Both the position numbers and the translations under genes were made by a program. Below are positions 19,307-28,737 of a stretch of DNA of 64,000 nt, in pieces. The stretch is from positions 62,001 through 126,000 of the forward strand of contig NZ_WPZY01000013.1 in assembly GCF_013031405.1 (NCBI RefSeq). Direction: 5' to 3'. The number at the start of each line of letters is the position of its first letter. Positions within the stretch are counted from its first letter, which is position 1. This stretch comes from Ruegeria sp. HKCCD8929 (lineage in GTDB: Bacteria; Pseudomonadota; Alphaproteobacteria; Rhodobacterales; Rhodobacteraceae). The notes under the pieces were generated by a model. It did no database searches. It saw only the letters and a program-made list of their open reading frames with translations, and was not told the origin of the DNA.

Positions 19307-20355
19307 TGTTCTTTGCATCCGACAATTCCGGACCGGTCCATCCGGAGGTGCTGCAGGCGCTGGCCGAGGCCAATCAGGGCTATGCGATGGCTTATGGCGC
19401 CGATACGTTGATGAACGAGGTCCGCGACCGCATCCGCGCCGTGTTCGAGGCACCCGGCGCGGCGGTTTATCTGGTGGCGACCGGGACGGCGGCGAACTCG
19501 CTGGCTTTGGCCACCCTGTCCGAACCATGGCAGACCGTGTTCTGTTCGCCCGTCTCCCACATCCACGAAGACGAATGCAACGCGCCGGAGTTTTATAGCG
19601 GCGCCAAGCTGACTCTTGTGCCAGGCGGCGACAAGATGACCCCCGAGGCCCTGCGCGGCTCAATCACAGCGGAAGAAACACGTGGCGTGCACGGCCCGCA
19701 ACGCGGGCCGGTGTCGATTACGCAGGTGACCGAACGCGGCTCGGTCTATTCGCTGGCCGAGTTGCAGGCGCTTTGCAGCGTGGCCAAGGAGTATGGCCTG
19801 CCCGTCCACCTGGACGGCGCGCGCTTTGTCAATGCGCTGGTGGCGCTGAACTGCTCGCCCGCCGAGATGACGTGGAAAGCCGGGGTAGATGCCGTCAGCT
19901 TTGGCGGCACCAAGAACGGCCTCATGGGAGTCGAGGCGGTGATTTTCTTCGATGAATCCAAGGCCTGGGAATTCGAACTGCGCCGCAAGCGTGGGGCGCA
20001 TCTGTTTTCCAAACACCGCTATCTCTCGGCCCAGATGGCGGCCTATCTGCGCGACGATCTGTGGTTGAAGTCGGCACGTCAGGCCAACGCGAACTGCGCC
20101 CGCCTCGCCGATGGCCTGCGCGCGGCCGGGGCGTCCTTCCTGCACGAACCGCAGGCCAATATCGTCTTCGCCAGCTTCCCCCGCAACACCCACAAGCGCC
20201 TGCACGAGGCCGGAGCGGTCTATCACCTCTGGGGCGATACGCTGGAGGGCGCGGATGAGGCCGAGGCTCTGGCCTGCCGCCTTGTCTGCGACTGGTCCAT
20301 CAGCACCGATCAGATCGACCGGTTCCTGTCGCTCCTGCAATCAGGCAAAAGATAA
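19306..20355 (+). CDS. ltaE: Low-specificity L-threonine aldolase
   Basis: A 349-residue PLP enzyme of the beta-eliminating lyase/threonine aldolase family. It begins MFFASDNSGPVHPEVLQALA, with VATGTAANSLAL for phosphate binding, VHLDGARF for the cofactor aspartate, and FGGTKNGLMG containing the Schiff-base lysine. It cleaves threonine or allo-threonine to glycine and acetaldehyde. The frame is open far upstream inside ycgN, but the ATG at 19306 follows GAGGAG and matches the family N-terminus. Substrate stereochemistry cannot be read from sequence. Confidence 0.92.
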   Translation: MFFASDNSGPVHPEVLQALAEANQGYAMAYGADTLMNEVRDRIRAVFEAPGAAVYLVATGTAANSLALATLSEPWQTVFCSPVSHIHEDECNAPEFYSGAKLTLVPGGDKMTPEALRGSITAEETRGVHGPQRGPVSITQVTERGSVYSLAELQALCSVAKEYGLPVHLDGARFVNALVALNCSPAEMTWKAGVDAVSFGGTKNGLMGVEAVIFFDESKAWEFELRRKRGAHLFSKHRYLSAQMAAYLRDDLWLKSARQANANCARLADGLRAAGASFLHEPQANIVFASFPRNTHKRLHEAGAVYHLWGDTLEGADEAEALACRLVCDWSISTDQIDRFLSLLQSGKR

Positions 20356-20367
20356 CCATCCGACGCA

Positions 20368-20428
20368 AAGGCGTTTGCAAACGCCTTGAAGCGGTTTCGA
20401 AACCGCTTAAGCCGCTTGCAAGCGGCTT
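20368..20428. repeat. Three back-to-back 20-bp perfect palindromes
   Basis: Three perfect 20-bp inverted repeats sit end to end at 20368-20387, 20389-20408 and 20409-20428. Their half-sites are AAGGCGTTTG, AAGCGGTTTC and AAGCCGCTTG. Each starts AAG and ends CTT, but the inner sequences differ, so they are not copies of one unit. They lie between the convergent threonine aldolase and hydrolase genes. There is no T-run. A role in ending transcription or stabilising both 3' ends is possible. Confidence 0.85.
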
Positions 20429-20440
20429 CCCCGCCCCGGC

Positions 20441-21253
20441 CTAACCGCCCGCCCAAAAGGCGCGGATCTGCGCGGCTGCCTCACCCGGGTGCGAGATTGG
20501 CAGCATATGCCCGGCTCCGTCGACCACGGCGCTTGCTGCATCCGGCAGGCGCCGCGCCAGCCCCTCGTTGATCGCAGCCATCACGTGATGCGTCAGCGAC
20601 CCCCTGAGCAACAGGACCGGCATCGAGGCCCGGTCCAGAACGCCCGGTTGCAGCAGCCCGACCCGATCCGCAAACAACGCCTGATCGACGGCCGGCACGA
20701 CGTGAATGCCGCGGATCATCGCGGCCCGTGTGCTCTCGGGCAGGTCGGGCCAGCGCGGGCTGCCCTCGGTGCTCCACATCCGGTTGAACAACCGCGCGGC
20801 CAGTGCCTCATCGCCTGCGGACAGGGCCTCCATATAGGGTTGCGCGTCCTGCCCATGCCGCTCGATCAGCTCCGGCGCGTCCTGCACCGCAACCGCAAAG
20901 AACACCGGCTCGATCAGCACGACACTGCGCATCAATTCAGGACGTTCCACCGCCAATCGCAGCGCCACTGCTGCGCCGAAGGAATGACCGATCAGATCCA
21001 TGGACCCGGTCAGTTGCGCCAAAGCAATCTCGGTGATCCGGTCGTAGAAATCGCCCTGCCGATCCCAGTCCGGACTGCGCCCGTGCGACAGCATATCGGG
21101 CGCGGTGAACGTCGCCTCCTGCCCCAGCAGGCCAGCCAACCCTTTCCACGCCCCAGAATGCGCAATGGTGCAGTGAAGGGCGAGGACCCGGCGCGGGCCC
21201 TCCCCCAGTTCACGCACATGGACCGGTTGCGCCAGCCGGGGCAGGTCCTTCAC
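20441..21253 (-). CDS. Alpha/beta-fold hydrolase
   Basis: A 270-residue cytoplasmic hydrolase of the standard alpha/beta type. The oxyanion-hole segment is LALHCTIAHSGAW, the nucleophile elbow is IGHSFGAAVAL, and the C-terminal histidine probably lies in GAGHMLPISHP. An acidic residue is plausible before it. The substrate is unknown. Its start codon overlaps the end of the upstream isomerase gene (ATGA), suggesting a joint role with that glutathione-dependent isomerase-like protein. Confidence 0.85.
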   Translation of the reverse strand: MKDLPRLAQPVHVRELGEGPRRVLALHCTIAHSGAWKGLAGLLGQEATFTAPDMLSHGRSPDWDRQGDFYDRITEIALAQLTGSMDLIGHSFGAAVALRLAVERPELMRSVVLIEPVFFAVAVQDAPELIERHGQDAQPYMEALSAGDEALAARLFNRMWSTEGSPRWPDLPESTRAAMIRGIHVVPAVDQALFADRVGLLQPGVLDRASMPVLLLRGSLTHHVMAAINEGLARRLPDAASAVVDGAGHMLPISHPGEAAAQIRAFWAGG

Positions 21254-21852
21254 CCCTTGAGCCCGGCCAGATGCGCGTCAAGGTCATCCAGCCGGTCCTG
21301 TCCCCAGAACCGCTGCCCGTCGGGCGTGATGTAGAAGGGCGCGCCAAAGACGCCCCGATCCACCCCCTCTTCCAGATTGGCGGCATAGGTCTCGGCGCCC
21401 ACCAGCAGGCCACTATCGGCCAGCTTGGGATCGAACCCGGCGCCTTCAAGGCAGTCGCGGATCACCGCGTCCTCGGCGATGTCCTTGTCCTCGGCCCAAC
21501 AGGCGCGCAGGATCGAGTGGCACAGCTTGCCCACGTCGCCGTTGCCATCCTGAGTGGCCGCGATGATGGCGTAAGACGACGGCGCCGCGTTGGTCGGCCA
21601 ATGCGCGGGCTGTAGGTTGAACTCCATTCCCAGCTTTGCCGCCTGCCGCACCAACTCCTGCGCGCGGTACTCGATGCGCGAGATGTGACGGTCCTTGGGG
21701 GGCGTGCCCCCGGTGCGGCCGAACAGGGCGACGATATCCATCGGCTTGTACGCGATGCTCGCCCCGTGCTTGGCGGCGATCTCCTCCAACCGGGTGCCCG
21801 CAAGGTAGGAATAGGGCGAGAGTGTCGCAAAAAAGTAGTCAATATCGGCCAT
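21250..21852 (-). CDS. 2-hydroxychromene-2-carboxylate isomerase-like protein (DsbA/kappa-GST fold)
   Basis: A 200-residue protein of the kappa-class glutathione transferase/DsbA fold. It begins [20 protein letters not shown], where the serine of the SPYSYL segment replaces the DsbA cysteine. The C-terminal GVFGAPFYI and [10 protein letters not shown] are also typical. HCCA isomerase acts in naphthalene breakdown, but many homologues serve other glutathione-dependent steps, and no naphthalene genes are seen here. The frame is open upstream, but GGAGAAAG before 21852 marks this start. Divergent from prs. Confidence 0.87.
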   Translation of the reverse strand: MADIDYFFATLSPYSYLAGTRLEEIAAKHGASIAYKPMDIVALFGRTGGTPPKDRHISRIEYRAQELVRQAAKLGMEFNLQPAHWPTNAAPSSYAIIAATQDGNGDVGKLCHSILRACWAEDKDIAEDAVIRDCLEGAGFDPKLADSGLLVGAETYAANLEEGVDRGVFGAPFYITPDGQRFWGQDRLDDLDAHLAGLKG

Positions 21853-21958
21853 GTTCACTTTCTCCGCTGGGTTATCTTTGCGGGACGGTAAGCCCATGCT
21901 AAGCGGTGTCAACATCACGAATCTGTCACATACCGTTGCTGCCCGGGGACTTCTGACA

Positions 21959-22978
21959 ATGCCATCACTCCACGAACCCAAGCTAATCGCTGGGAACGCA
22001 AACCTGCCGCTTGGCCAATCCATCGCGCGCCGCATGAGCTTGTATCGCGGTGTCGATCAGGGCCTTGTCGATGCGCGGGTCGAACGGTTCAACGATGGCG
22101 AGATCTTTGTCGAAGTGTTCGAGAATGTCCGGGGCGAGGACATGTTCATCATCCAGCCGACCTCGAACCCGGCCAATGATAACCTGATGGAATTGCTGAT
22201 CATCGCCGACGCACTGCGCCGGTCTTCGGCGGCGCGGATCACCGCTGTCATCCCCTATTTTGGCTATGCCCGCCAGGACCGCCGCACCAAGGCGCGCACG
22301 CCGATCTCGGCCAAGCTGGTGGCCAACATGCTGACCGGCGCGGGGATCGAACGGGTGCTGACCATGGACCTGCACGCGGCCCAGATTCAGGGCTTTTTCG
22401 ACATTCCCGTGGACAACCTCTACGCCTCGCCGATCTTTGCGCTGGATGTGAAGAACCAGTTCAAGGACCGGCTTGACGAGATCATGGTGGTGTCGCCCGA
22501 CGTCGGCGGCGTAGCTCGCGCGCGTGAGCTGGCCAAGCGCATCAACGCGCCGCTGTCGATCGTGGACAAGCGCCGTGAAAAGGCGGGCGAAGTGGCCGAG
22601 ATGACCGTGATCGGCGACGTGAAGGACAAGATTTGCCTGATCGTGGACGACATCTGCGACACAGCCGGGACCTTGTGCAAAGCAGCGCAGGTGCTGACCG
22701 ACAACGGCGCGAAAGAGGTGCATTCCTACATCACGCACGGCGTCATGAGCGGCCCCGCCGTTGAGCGGGTGACCAATTCGGTGATGAAGTCGCTGGTTCT
22801 GACCGACACGATCCAGCCCACCAAGGAAATCCAGAAGGCATCGAATATTCGCACCGTGCCCACCGCCCCGATCTTCACCCAGGCGATCCTGAACATCTGG
22901 AACGGCACCAGCGTCTCGTCGCTGTTCGAGGACAAGACCCTGACCCCGATCTACGAATCGCTCTATCACATGGACTGA
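21959..22978 (+). CDS. prs: Ribose-phosphate pyrophosphokinase (PRPP synthetase)
   Basis: A 339-residue class I PRPP synthetase. It contains [20 protein letters not shown], the flexible-loop block [18 protein letters not shown], and the PRPP-binding loop [11 protein letters not shown]. It makes PRPP from ribose 5-phosphate and ATP for purine, pyrimidine, histidine and NAD synthesis. The frame is open upstream to 21851, overlapping the divergent isomerase gene, but the ATG at 21959 gives the normal family N-terminus and length. Confidence 0.96.
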   Translation: MPSLHEPKLIAGNANLPLGQSIARRMSLYRGVDQGLVDARVERFNDGEIFVEVFENVRGEDMFIIQPTSNPANDNLMELLIIADALRRSSAARITAVIPYFGYARQDRRTKARTPISAKLVANMLTGAGIERVLTMDLHAAQIQGFFDIPVDNLYASPIFALDVKNQFKDRLDEIMVVSPDVGGVARARELAKRINAPLSIVDKRREKAGEVAEMTVIGDVKDKICLIVDDICDTAGTLCKAAQVLTDNGAKEVHSYITHGVMSGPAVERVTNSVMKSLVLTDTIQPTKEIQKASNIRTVPTAPIFTQAILNIWNGTSVSSLFEDKTLTPIYESLYHMD

Positions 22979-23067
22979 GGCAGGTTGCAGGCCGGGGAAA
23001 ACTCGGCAACGGGCTGGTGTGTGTCGGGTTGATCGACGCGCCCACCACGATCTTTGGCCTGGCACCC

Positions 23068-24585
23068 TCAACCGGCTGCAAACATATCCTTGTACTGCTC
23101 GCGCAGGATGTTCTTTTGCACCTTGCCCATCGTGTTGCGGGGTAGTTCGTCCAACAGGATCAACTGCTGGGGATGCTTGAAGCGGGCCAGCGCCTCACGC
23201 ACGGCCTCCATGATCGCACCCACGTCCAGAGACTGACCGGGCTCGGGTACGATCACACCCAGCACGGTCTCGCCGAAATCCGGATGCGGCACGCCGATCA
23301 CCGCGCTTTCCAGCACGCCGGGCTGGTCGTCCAGCACCAGTTCGATCTCTTTGGGATAGATGTTGTAGCCGCCCGAGATGATCAGGTCCTTGTTGCGGCC
23401 GACGATATGGACATAGCCTTCTTCGTCGATGTGGCCCAGATCGCCAGTGATGAAGAAACCATCCGCGCGCAGCTCCGCGGCGGTTTTCTCAGGCATCTGC
23501 CAGTAGCCCTTGAACACGTTCGGACCGCGCACCTCAATCTGGCCGATCTCGCCTTGGGCCACTTCGGTGCCGTCTTCTGAGTTGGTGATCTTCAGCTCCA
23601 CCCCCGGCAGCGGAAAGCCGACAGTGCCTGCGCGGCGCTCGCCGTCATAGGGGTTCGAGGTGTTCATATTGGTCTCGGTCATGCCATAGCGTTCGAGGAT
23701 GCGGTGGCCGGTGCGCTGCTCGAACTGCACATGAGTTTCCGCCAGCAGCGGTGCCGAACCAGAGATGAACAGGCGCATATGCGAGGCCAGGTCCCGGGTG
23801 AACCGGTCATCGCCCAGCAGCCTTGTGTAAAAGGTTGGCACCCCCATCATCGAAGTCGCCCGCGGCATATGCGCGATGATCTCGTCCAGATCGAATTTCG
23901 GCATGAAGACCATGCTGCCGCCCGTCAGAAGCATGATGTTTGTGGCCACGAACAGACCGTGAGTGTGAAAGATTGGCAGCGCGTGGAGCAACACATCCTG
24001 CGCCGTGAACCGCCATTCGGTCACTAGTGTCTCGGCATTTGACAGCAGATTGTTCTGGGTCAGCATGGCGCCTTTGGAGCGGCCTGTGGTGCCAGAGGTG
24101 TATAGAAAGGCGGCAAGGTCCTCGCCGTCACGCTCGACGGTGGCAAAAGACGCGGGCATCGCCTGAGCCTGATCCGTCAGGCTGCCCGATCCGTCGGCGT
24201 TCAGCGTTTCGATGCGGGCGCCCAGACCCTCAGCAATTGATGCCAGTGCGCCTTCGCTCTTCCCGTCGCAGACGATCAAGGACGCGCCGCTGTTTTCGAT
24301 GAAATAGGACAGCTCATCGACCGTATAGGCGGTGTTGAGCGGCAGGAACACCAGACCGGCCTGCACGCAGGCAGCATAAAGCGCCAGCGCCTCGGGCGAT
24401 TTCTGCACTTGTGCGGCAACCCGGTCGCCGGGTTTCAATCCGACCTGCGACATGACATGGGCAAGCTGGGCCGCCATGGCGAGAAAGTCCTGGTGAGACA
24501 CAACCTGACCGCCGGGGAGATAGAGAAAAGGCGTGGATTTTCCGGCATGGACGCCGAACAGGCGGTCGTAGAGAGGGTTCGCCAT
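23068..24585 (-). CDS. matB: Malonyl-CoA synthetase (MatB-type acyl-CoA ligase)
   Basis: A 505-residue adenylate-forming enzyme. The AMP-binding motif is LYTSGTTGRSKGAMLT, followed by YGMTETNMNTSNPYDG and the hinge region GRNKDLIISGGYNIYPKEIE. The last lysine motif is NTMGKVQKNILRE. The start MANPLYDRLFGVHAGKSTPF is what I know from MatB-type malonyl-CoA synthetases of Ruegeria and relatives. It makes malonyl-CoA from malonate. AGGAAAGG before the ATG at 24585 fixes the start. No malonyl-CoA decarboxylase gene is adjacent. Malonate is likely but not proven as substrate. Confidence 0.85.
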   Translation of the reverse strand: MANPLYDRLFGVHAGKSTPFLYLPGGQVVSHQDFLAMAAQLAHVMSQVGLKPGDRVAAQVQKSPEALALYAACVQAGLVFLPLNTAYTVDELSYFIENSGASLIVCDGKSEGALASIAEGLGARIETLNADGSGSLTDQAQAMPASFATVERDGEDLAAFLYTSGTTGRSKGAMLTQNNLLSNAETLVTEWRFTAQDVLLHALPIFHTHGLFVATNIMLLTGGSMVFMPKFDLDEIIAHMPRATSMMGVPTFYTRLLGDDRFTRDLASHMRLFISGSAPLLAETHVQFEQRTGHRILERYGMTETNMNTSNPYDGERRAGTVGFPLPGVELKITNSEDGTEVAQGEIGQIEVRGPNVFKGYWQMPEKTAAELRADGFFITGDLGHIDEEGYVHIVGRNKDLIISGGYNIYPKEIELVLDDQPGVLESAVIGVPHPDFGETVLGVIVPEPGQSLDVGAIMEAVREALARFKHPQQLILLDELPRNTMGKVQKNILREQYKDMFAAG

Positions 24586-24748
24586 GGGATCACCTTTCCT
24601 GCGCGGATCAACGACCGGCCACCCGTCAGGCACTATGGCTCTGGCCGTCGCCGGAGCCTTGCTGGTCATCCTCGAACTTGTGATGGTTTTGCGCGATCCC
24701 AGCCCGGTCGTAAAGGCCGTTGACGATCATCTTGTGGGAACGCGCCCG

Positions 24749-26263
24749 CTATCGTCTCATGTGCCGGTCGATCTCGACGGGTATCTTGATCCGCTGGATC
24801 TTGCCTGACGGGCCTTTCGGCAACTCATCCAGCAGAAACACCTGATCGGGCGATTTGAACTTGCCCAAACGCTTCTCGCATATTGCAATCAGATCCGAAG
24901 GTGTGACCGAAGACCCGCTGCGCAGCCTGACCGCGGCCTCAACCCGTTCACCATAACTCGTGCAGGGACGACCAAAAGCGGCGGCCTCGATGACGTCGGG
25001 ATGCGAATAAAGCGCTTCGTCGATCTCGCGCGGCGCGATGTTCTCACCGCCTTTGATGATCAGCTCTTTCAGGCGGCCTGTGATAAAGACATACCCGTCC
25101 TCGTCCTGCCGCCCCAGATCCCCGGTGCGCAGCCAACCGTCCGGGGTGAAGCTATCGGCAGTGGCCTCGGGGTTCTTGAGGTATTCCAGCATCACATTGG
25201 GGCCGCGAATCACGAGTTCGCCCTCCTGCCCCGGAGGTAGCTGCCTGAAATCGCTGTCGAAAATCGCCACCTCGTTGCCGACCCCGATCCCCGGCGAGCC
25301 GATCTTGCGTGTGCCGGGCGGCAGCGGGTTCGACAGGATCTGGGCGGCGGTTTCGGTCAGGCCCATGGTCTCGACAATGGGAATGCCGAAGCGGGTCTCG
25401 AACGCGCGCTGCACCTCGGGCGCCAGCGCGGACGAGGCCGAGCGGCCAAAGCGCAAGCGGGCGATGCAGTCAGGATCGGGATCGCTTTCGGAGTGCAGCA
25501 GGTGAGAGATGATGGTCGGGACCACCGAGAACCATGTCACCTCGCTCTGAGCTGCCTGCGCCCAGAAATTGCTGGCCGAAAAGCGCGAGACCAGTGCCAG
25601 AGAGCCGCCCGAAACCAGCGCCCCCATGACCGTCACGCACAAGCCGTTGATGTGGTAGATCGGCAGCACGCACAGGCCCCGATCCTCGGGCGTCAGCGCG
25701 TGGGCAATGGCCGTGGTCCAGCCGCCCGCAAGCAGGCTGGACTGGGTGTGCACGACCCCCTTGGGCCGCCCCGTCGTGCCCGACGTGTACATCAGCAGCG
25801 CGTGACTTTGCGGGGTCACCTCATGCAGAGGCACATCCGGGGACGGGTCGCAATCCGGGCTCAGCGCGGTGATGTGCGCGGGATCGGTCGTTCGGGAAAA
25901 CAACTCTTCCTGCTCCGGACCGACGAAAGCAAAGCGCGCCTCACTGTGAGAAAGCGCGTAGGAGATCGCCTCGTCGCCTGCCACAAGATTGATCATCGTG
26001 GCCCGGAACCCGCCATAGAGAACGCCGAACAGGCATTCGAAGGACGGGCGGCCATTGGGCATCATGATGGCAATGCTTTCCCCGGCAGCGATCCCTTGCG
26101 ACGTGAGCGTCGCAGCAATCTCACGGGCCCTGCTTCGCAGCGAGTCCCAGCTCAGTGGGGATGCGCCTTCGGGAAAGACAAAGCCGGTCCCGCCCGCATC
26201 CGCGCGCGCATCCAGCCACTCGCGAACGGTGCCCTCAGGCGGATGATCGCGATGCAGCTTCAT
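24749..26263 (-). CDS. sauT: Acyl-CoA ligase, probable sulfoacetate-CoA ligase (SauT-like)
   Basis: A 504-residue adenylate-forming CoA ligase. Visible motifs are LMYTSGTTGRPKGVVHT, MGLTETAAQI, WLRTGDLGRQDEDGYVFITG and GPSGKIQRIK. The ATG overlaps the stop of the adjacent acylating dehydrogenase gene (ATGA), so the two steps belong together: acid to acyl-CoA, then acyl-CoA to aldehyde. This pair matches SauT/SauS of the sulfoacetate pathway, in which sulfoacetate becomes sulfoacetaldehyde. The ligase family is certain; the sulfoacetate substrate is inferred from its partner. Confidence 0.72.
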   Translation of the reverse strand: MKLHRDHPPEGTVREWLDARADAGGTGFVFPEGASPLSWDSLRSRAREIAATLTSQGIAAGESIAIMMPNGRPSFECLFGVLYGGFRATMINLVAGDEAISYALSHSEARFAFVGPEQEELFSRTTDPAHITALSPDCDPSPDVPLHEVTPQSHALLMYTSGTTGRPKGVVHTQSSLLAGGWTTAIAHALTPEDRGLCVLPIYHINGLCVTVMGALVSGGSLALVSRFSASNFWAQAAQSEVTWFSVVPTIISHLLHSESDPDPDCIARLRFGRSASSALAPEVQRAFETRFGIPIVETMGLTETAAQILSNPLPPGTRKIGSPGIGVGNEVAIFDSDFRQLPPGQEGELVIRGPNVMLEYLKNPEATADSFTPDGWLRTGDLGRQDEDGYVFITGRLKELIIKGGENIAPREIDEALYSHPDVIEAAAFGRPCTSYGERVEAAVRLRSGSSVTPSDLIAICEKRLGKFKSPDQVFLLDELPKGPSGKIQRIKIPVEIDRHMRR

Positions 26264-27681
26264 TGACCAGCCTCGGCCCAGTAACCCGCGAAGATATCCT
26301 CGACGGTCGGCTCGACCGGGTCGATGGGGCGCACGATCTTAGTGGTCTGGACGAAATGCCGCCAGTTGAGGTTGGTGTCGATCGAGTTGCCGCCCCAACT
26401 GCCGCACCCCATCGACAGGGAAAACGGCATGCCGTTGTTGAAACCGCCGCCAGTTGCGAAGGTATGCGCCTGATTGACGATGACCCGGCAGGTGGGCATG
26501 TCGCGGCCCAGCCCGACCGCGCGGGCATCGTCGCCCGTGTGGATGCCGATGGAGTGGCCCGCACCCTGATAGGCGAGGATGCGGGCGGCCACTGCCTTGG
26601 CCTCATCGAAATCCGCTGCCCGGTAGAGCGCCAGAACCCGGCTGAGCTTTTCCCCTGACAGAGGATGATCCGGGCCGATACTGCTGGTTTCCACCGCGAG
26701 GAATTTGGTGTCGGCGGGCACCTTGCCGGTCATGTCCAGCGCCGCCAGCATCTTGTCGGCATCCTGCGCGATGACCGAGCGGTTCAGGTGCCCGTCGGGC
26801 CACAATTTGGCAACGATCCCAGCGCTGTCGGCCTCAGGCACCAATGTGCCGCCTTCCGCCGCCAGTGCGGCGACAAAGGCGTCATAGACTGCGCCGACCA
26901 CCACCACCGCGTTCTCGGACGAACAGGAGGTGGCGTTGTCGAAGCATTTCGAGGCAGTGATCTTGGCCGCCGCCGCTGCCAGATCGGCGGTTTCGTCGAC
27001 GATGACGGTGACATTGCCTGCACCCACCGCCACGGCGGGTGTACCGCAGGATTGTGCGCGGTGGACGTTGTTCTGGCTGCCGGTGCAGATCACCCGATCA
27101 ACCGTCTCCATCAGCCGCTGGGTCTTCGCCTTCGATCCTGGCGCAGGCAGCATCTGGACCAGATCGCGGTCCAGCCCCAGCTTGTCGAACTCGGCATGGA
27201 TGTAGGACAGCAACAACTCGCACGAGGCGACGCCCTTGGGCGATGGCGCCACCACAATGGCGTTACCCCCTTTGAGAGCGTTGATGATGTTGTTGGCGGG
27301 CGTGGCCGCCGGGTTGGTCGAGGGCACGACGGCGCCGATCACTCCGATGGGACGCGCAATCTCGGTGATGCCGGTCGCGGGGTCGTCGCTGATCACGCCA
27401 TGGGTCTTCGCCCCGGCAATATCGCGCAGCAGGCCCAGCGTCTTGCGGTGGTTCTTGGTGATCTTGTCGGGCACATTGCCCAGGCCTGTGGTCTGCACCG
27501 CGATTTCAGCCAGCGCCCGATTGCGTTCCGGTTCCATGATGGCCCAACCCGCCGCCAGCGCCGCCTTGTCATACAGCGCCTGACTGCCACCGGCTTCATA
27601 AGCCCTTTGAGCAGCCCTTGCCCGCACCACGATCTGATCCACCTCGGCGATCTCCGTCGCAATCTCGTCCTGAGCGTTCAT
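26260..27681 (-). CDS. sauS: CoA-acylating aldehyde dehydrogenase, probable sulfoacetaldehyde dehydrogenase (SauS-like)
   Basis: A 473-residue member of the acylating aldehyde dehydrogenase family. The catalytic cysteine lies in CFDNATSCSSENAVVV (near C253), the N-terminal cofactor block is VGVIGAVVPSTNPAATPANN, and TGGGFNNGMPFSLSMGCGSW lies near the C-terminus. This subgroup includes SauS, which reduces sulfoacetyl-CoA to sulfoacetaldehyde; general acetaldehyde dehydrogenases are close relatives. No sulfoacetaldehyde acetyltransferase (Xsc) gene is in the window, so the next step would be encoded elsewhere. Confidence 0.78.
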   Translation of the reverse strand: MNAQDEIATEIAEVDQIVVRARAAQRAYEAGGSQALYDKAALAAGWAIMEPERNRALAEIAVQTTGLGNVPDKITKNHRKTLGLLRDIAGAKTHGVISDDPATGITEIARPIGVIGAVVPSTNPAATPANNIINALKGGNAIVVAPSPKGVASCELLLSYIHAEFDKLGLDRDLVQMLPAPGSKAKTQRLMETVDRVICTGSQNNVHRAQSCGTPAVAVGAGNVTVIVDETADLAAAAAKITASKCFDNATSCSSENAVVVVGAVYDAFVAALAAEGGTLVPEADSAGIVAKLWPDGHLNRSVIAQDADKMLAALDMTGKVPADTKFLAVETSSIGPDHPLSGEKLSRVLALYRAADFDEAKAVAARILAYQGAGHSIGIHTGDDARAVGLGRDMPTCRVIVNQAHTFATGGGFNNGMPFSLSMGCGSWGGNSIDTNLNWRHFVQTTKIVRPIDPVEPTVEDIFAGYWAEAGQ

Positions 27682-27702
27682 CCTGTGTCCTCGATCGGTT
27701 GT

Positions 27703-27723
27703 CCGGGGCGGAACCCGCCCCGG
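27703..27723 (-). repeat. Intercistronic hairpin between TTT binding-protein and sauS genes
   Basis: CCGGGGCGG and CCGCCCCGG form a 9-bp perfect stem around a three-base loop. There is no T-run. It sits just after the solute-binding-protein gene in the direction of transcription, where such stems often stabilise the abundant upstream message. Confidence 0.6.
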
Positions 27724-27735
27724 TGGGGTTTCAAT

Positions 27736-28695
27736 TCAGAGACCGGCCAGCAGTTCCTTGAGCGTCTGCTCGCGCGCGGCCCACATCTCGATCACCTCGT
27801 CGCGGGTCATCACATGCATGGGCGAGCCACCGGCTTGCATCTTCTTGGCCACACGGTCGTTCTTGAACATCTCGGGCACCGTGGCGGCCAGCTTGTCGAT
27901 CACCTCTTGCGGAGTGCCTTTGGGCACCATGACGCCCCGGAAATTGACCGATGAGTTGTCCACGTCCAGCCCCTGCTCCATCATCGTGGGTACGTCGGGC
28001 AGAAACTCGGAGCGTTCCAGATCGGCGACGCCCAGGATCTTGACGTTCCCGGCCTCCTGCGCGCGGAAGGCATCCGAAAGGTTGTTGATACCGCCCATGA
28101 CCTCACCCGCAATGACAGCCTTCATCGCTGCGGCCCCGCCGCCCTTGGTCGGGATATAAGCCATCTTAACGCCCGCTGCCTTTTCGATCTGCAACGCGGC
28201 GATGTGGTGGCCGACGAACAGCCCCGCACCCGAGAAGGTCAGCTTGCCCGGGTTCTCCTTGGCATGGGCGACCACATCTTCCATCGAGTTGAACTGGCTG
28301 TCGGTGGCCACGACGAATACCGCCGGGTCGGCCCCCCAGTTGGCGATGGGTTCGAAGCTGTCCGCCGAATACTCCACCCCGCCCTTGATCGACTGGGCGA
28401 TGAAATGCGGGACGTTATAGGCGGCCAGGGTATAGCCGTCGGGATCGGCCTGCGTTGCAAACCAGTTCCAACCGACGCGGCCACCCGCGCCTGGCTTGTT
28501 GATGATGGCGATGGGCATGCCCAGCGCGTCCTCGTTCCCGGCGGTCATAGTCACGATACGGGCCTGGAAATCGGTCGCCCCGCCCGCGCCGTAGGACACC
28601 ATCATCATGATGGGCCGCTCGGGATAGTCCTGCGCCATGGCGCCTCCGGTCAGGCTCATGAGGGCTAAGGCCGCCCCTGCGATCAGTCGTTTCAT
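27736..28695 (-). CDS. TTT transporter periplasmic binding protein (TctC family)
   Basis: A 319-residue exported protein with a signal peptide (MKRLIAGAALALMSLTGGAM, cleaved after AMA). The mature N-terminus QDYPERPIMMMVSYGAGGAT and the later GAGLFVGHHIAALQIEKAAG are typical of the TctC/Bug family of tripartite tricarboxylate transporters. It captures an organic anion in the periplasm and delivers it to TctA/TctB. GGGAGG precedes the ATG. With the SauS/SauT genes downstream, a C2 sulfonate such as sulfoacetate is the best guess for the ligand. Confidence 0.9.
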   Translation of the reverse strand: MKRLIAGAALALMSLTGGAMAQDYPERPIMMMVSYGAGGATDFQARIVTMTAGNEDALGMPIAIINKPGAGGRVGWNWFATQADPDGYTLAAYNVPHFIAQSIKGGVEYSADSFEPIANWGADPAVFVVATDSQFNSMEDVVAHAKENPGKLTFSGAGLFVGHHIAALQIEKAAGVKMAYIPTKGGGAAAMKAVIAGEVMGGINNLSDAFRAQEAGNVKILGVADLERSEFLPDVPTMMEQGLDVDNSSVNFRGVMVPKGTPQEVIDKLAATVPEMFKNDRVAKKMQAGGSPMHVMTRDEVIEMWAAREQTLKELLAGL

Positions 28696-28737
28696 TTTGC
28701 GTTTCCTCCCTTTGATATCGACCGCACCCCCGTGCGG

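Noticed and set aside
24634..24808. Short plus-strand frame with a hydrophobic start (MALAVAGALLVILELVMVLR) between the matB and sauT genes
   Set aside because: It looks like a membrane peptide but has no ribosome site and runs into the antisense of sauT. Not enough to call a gene.
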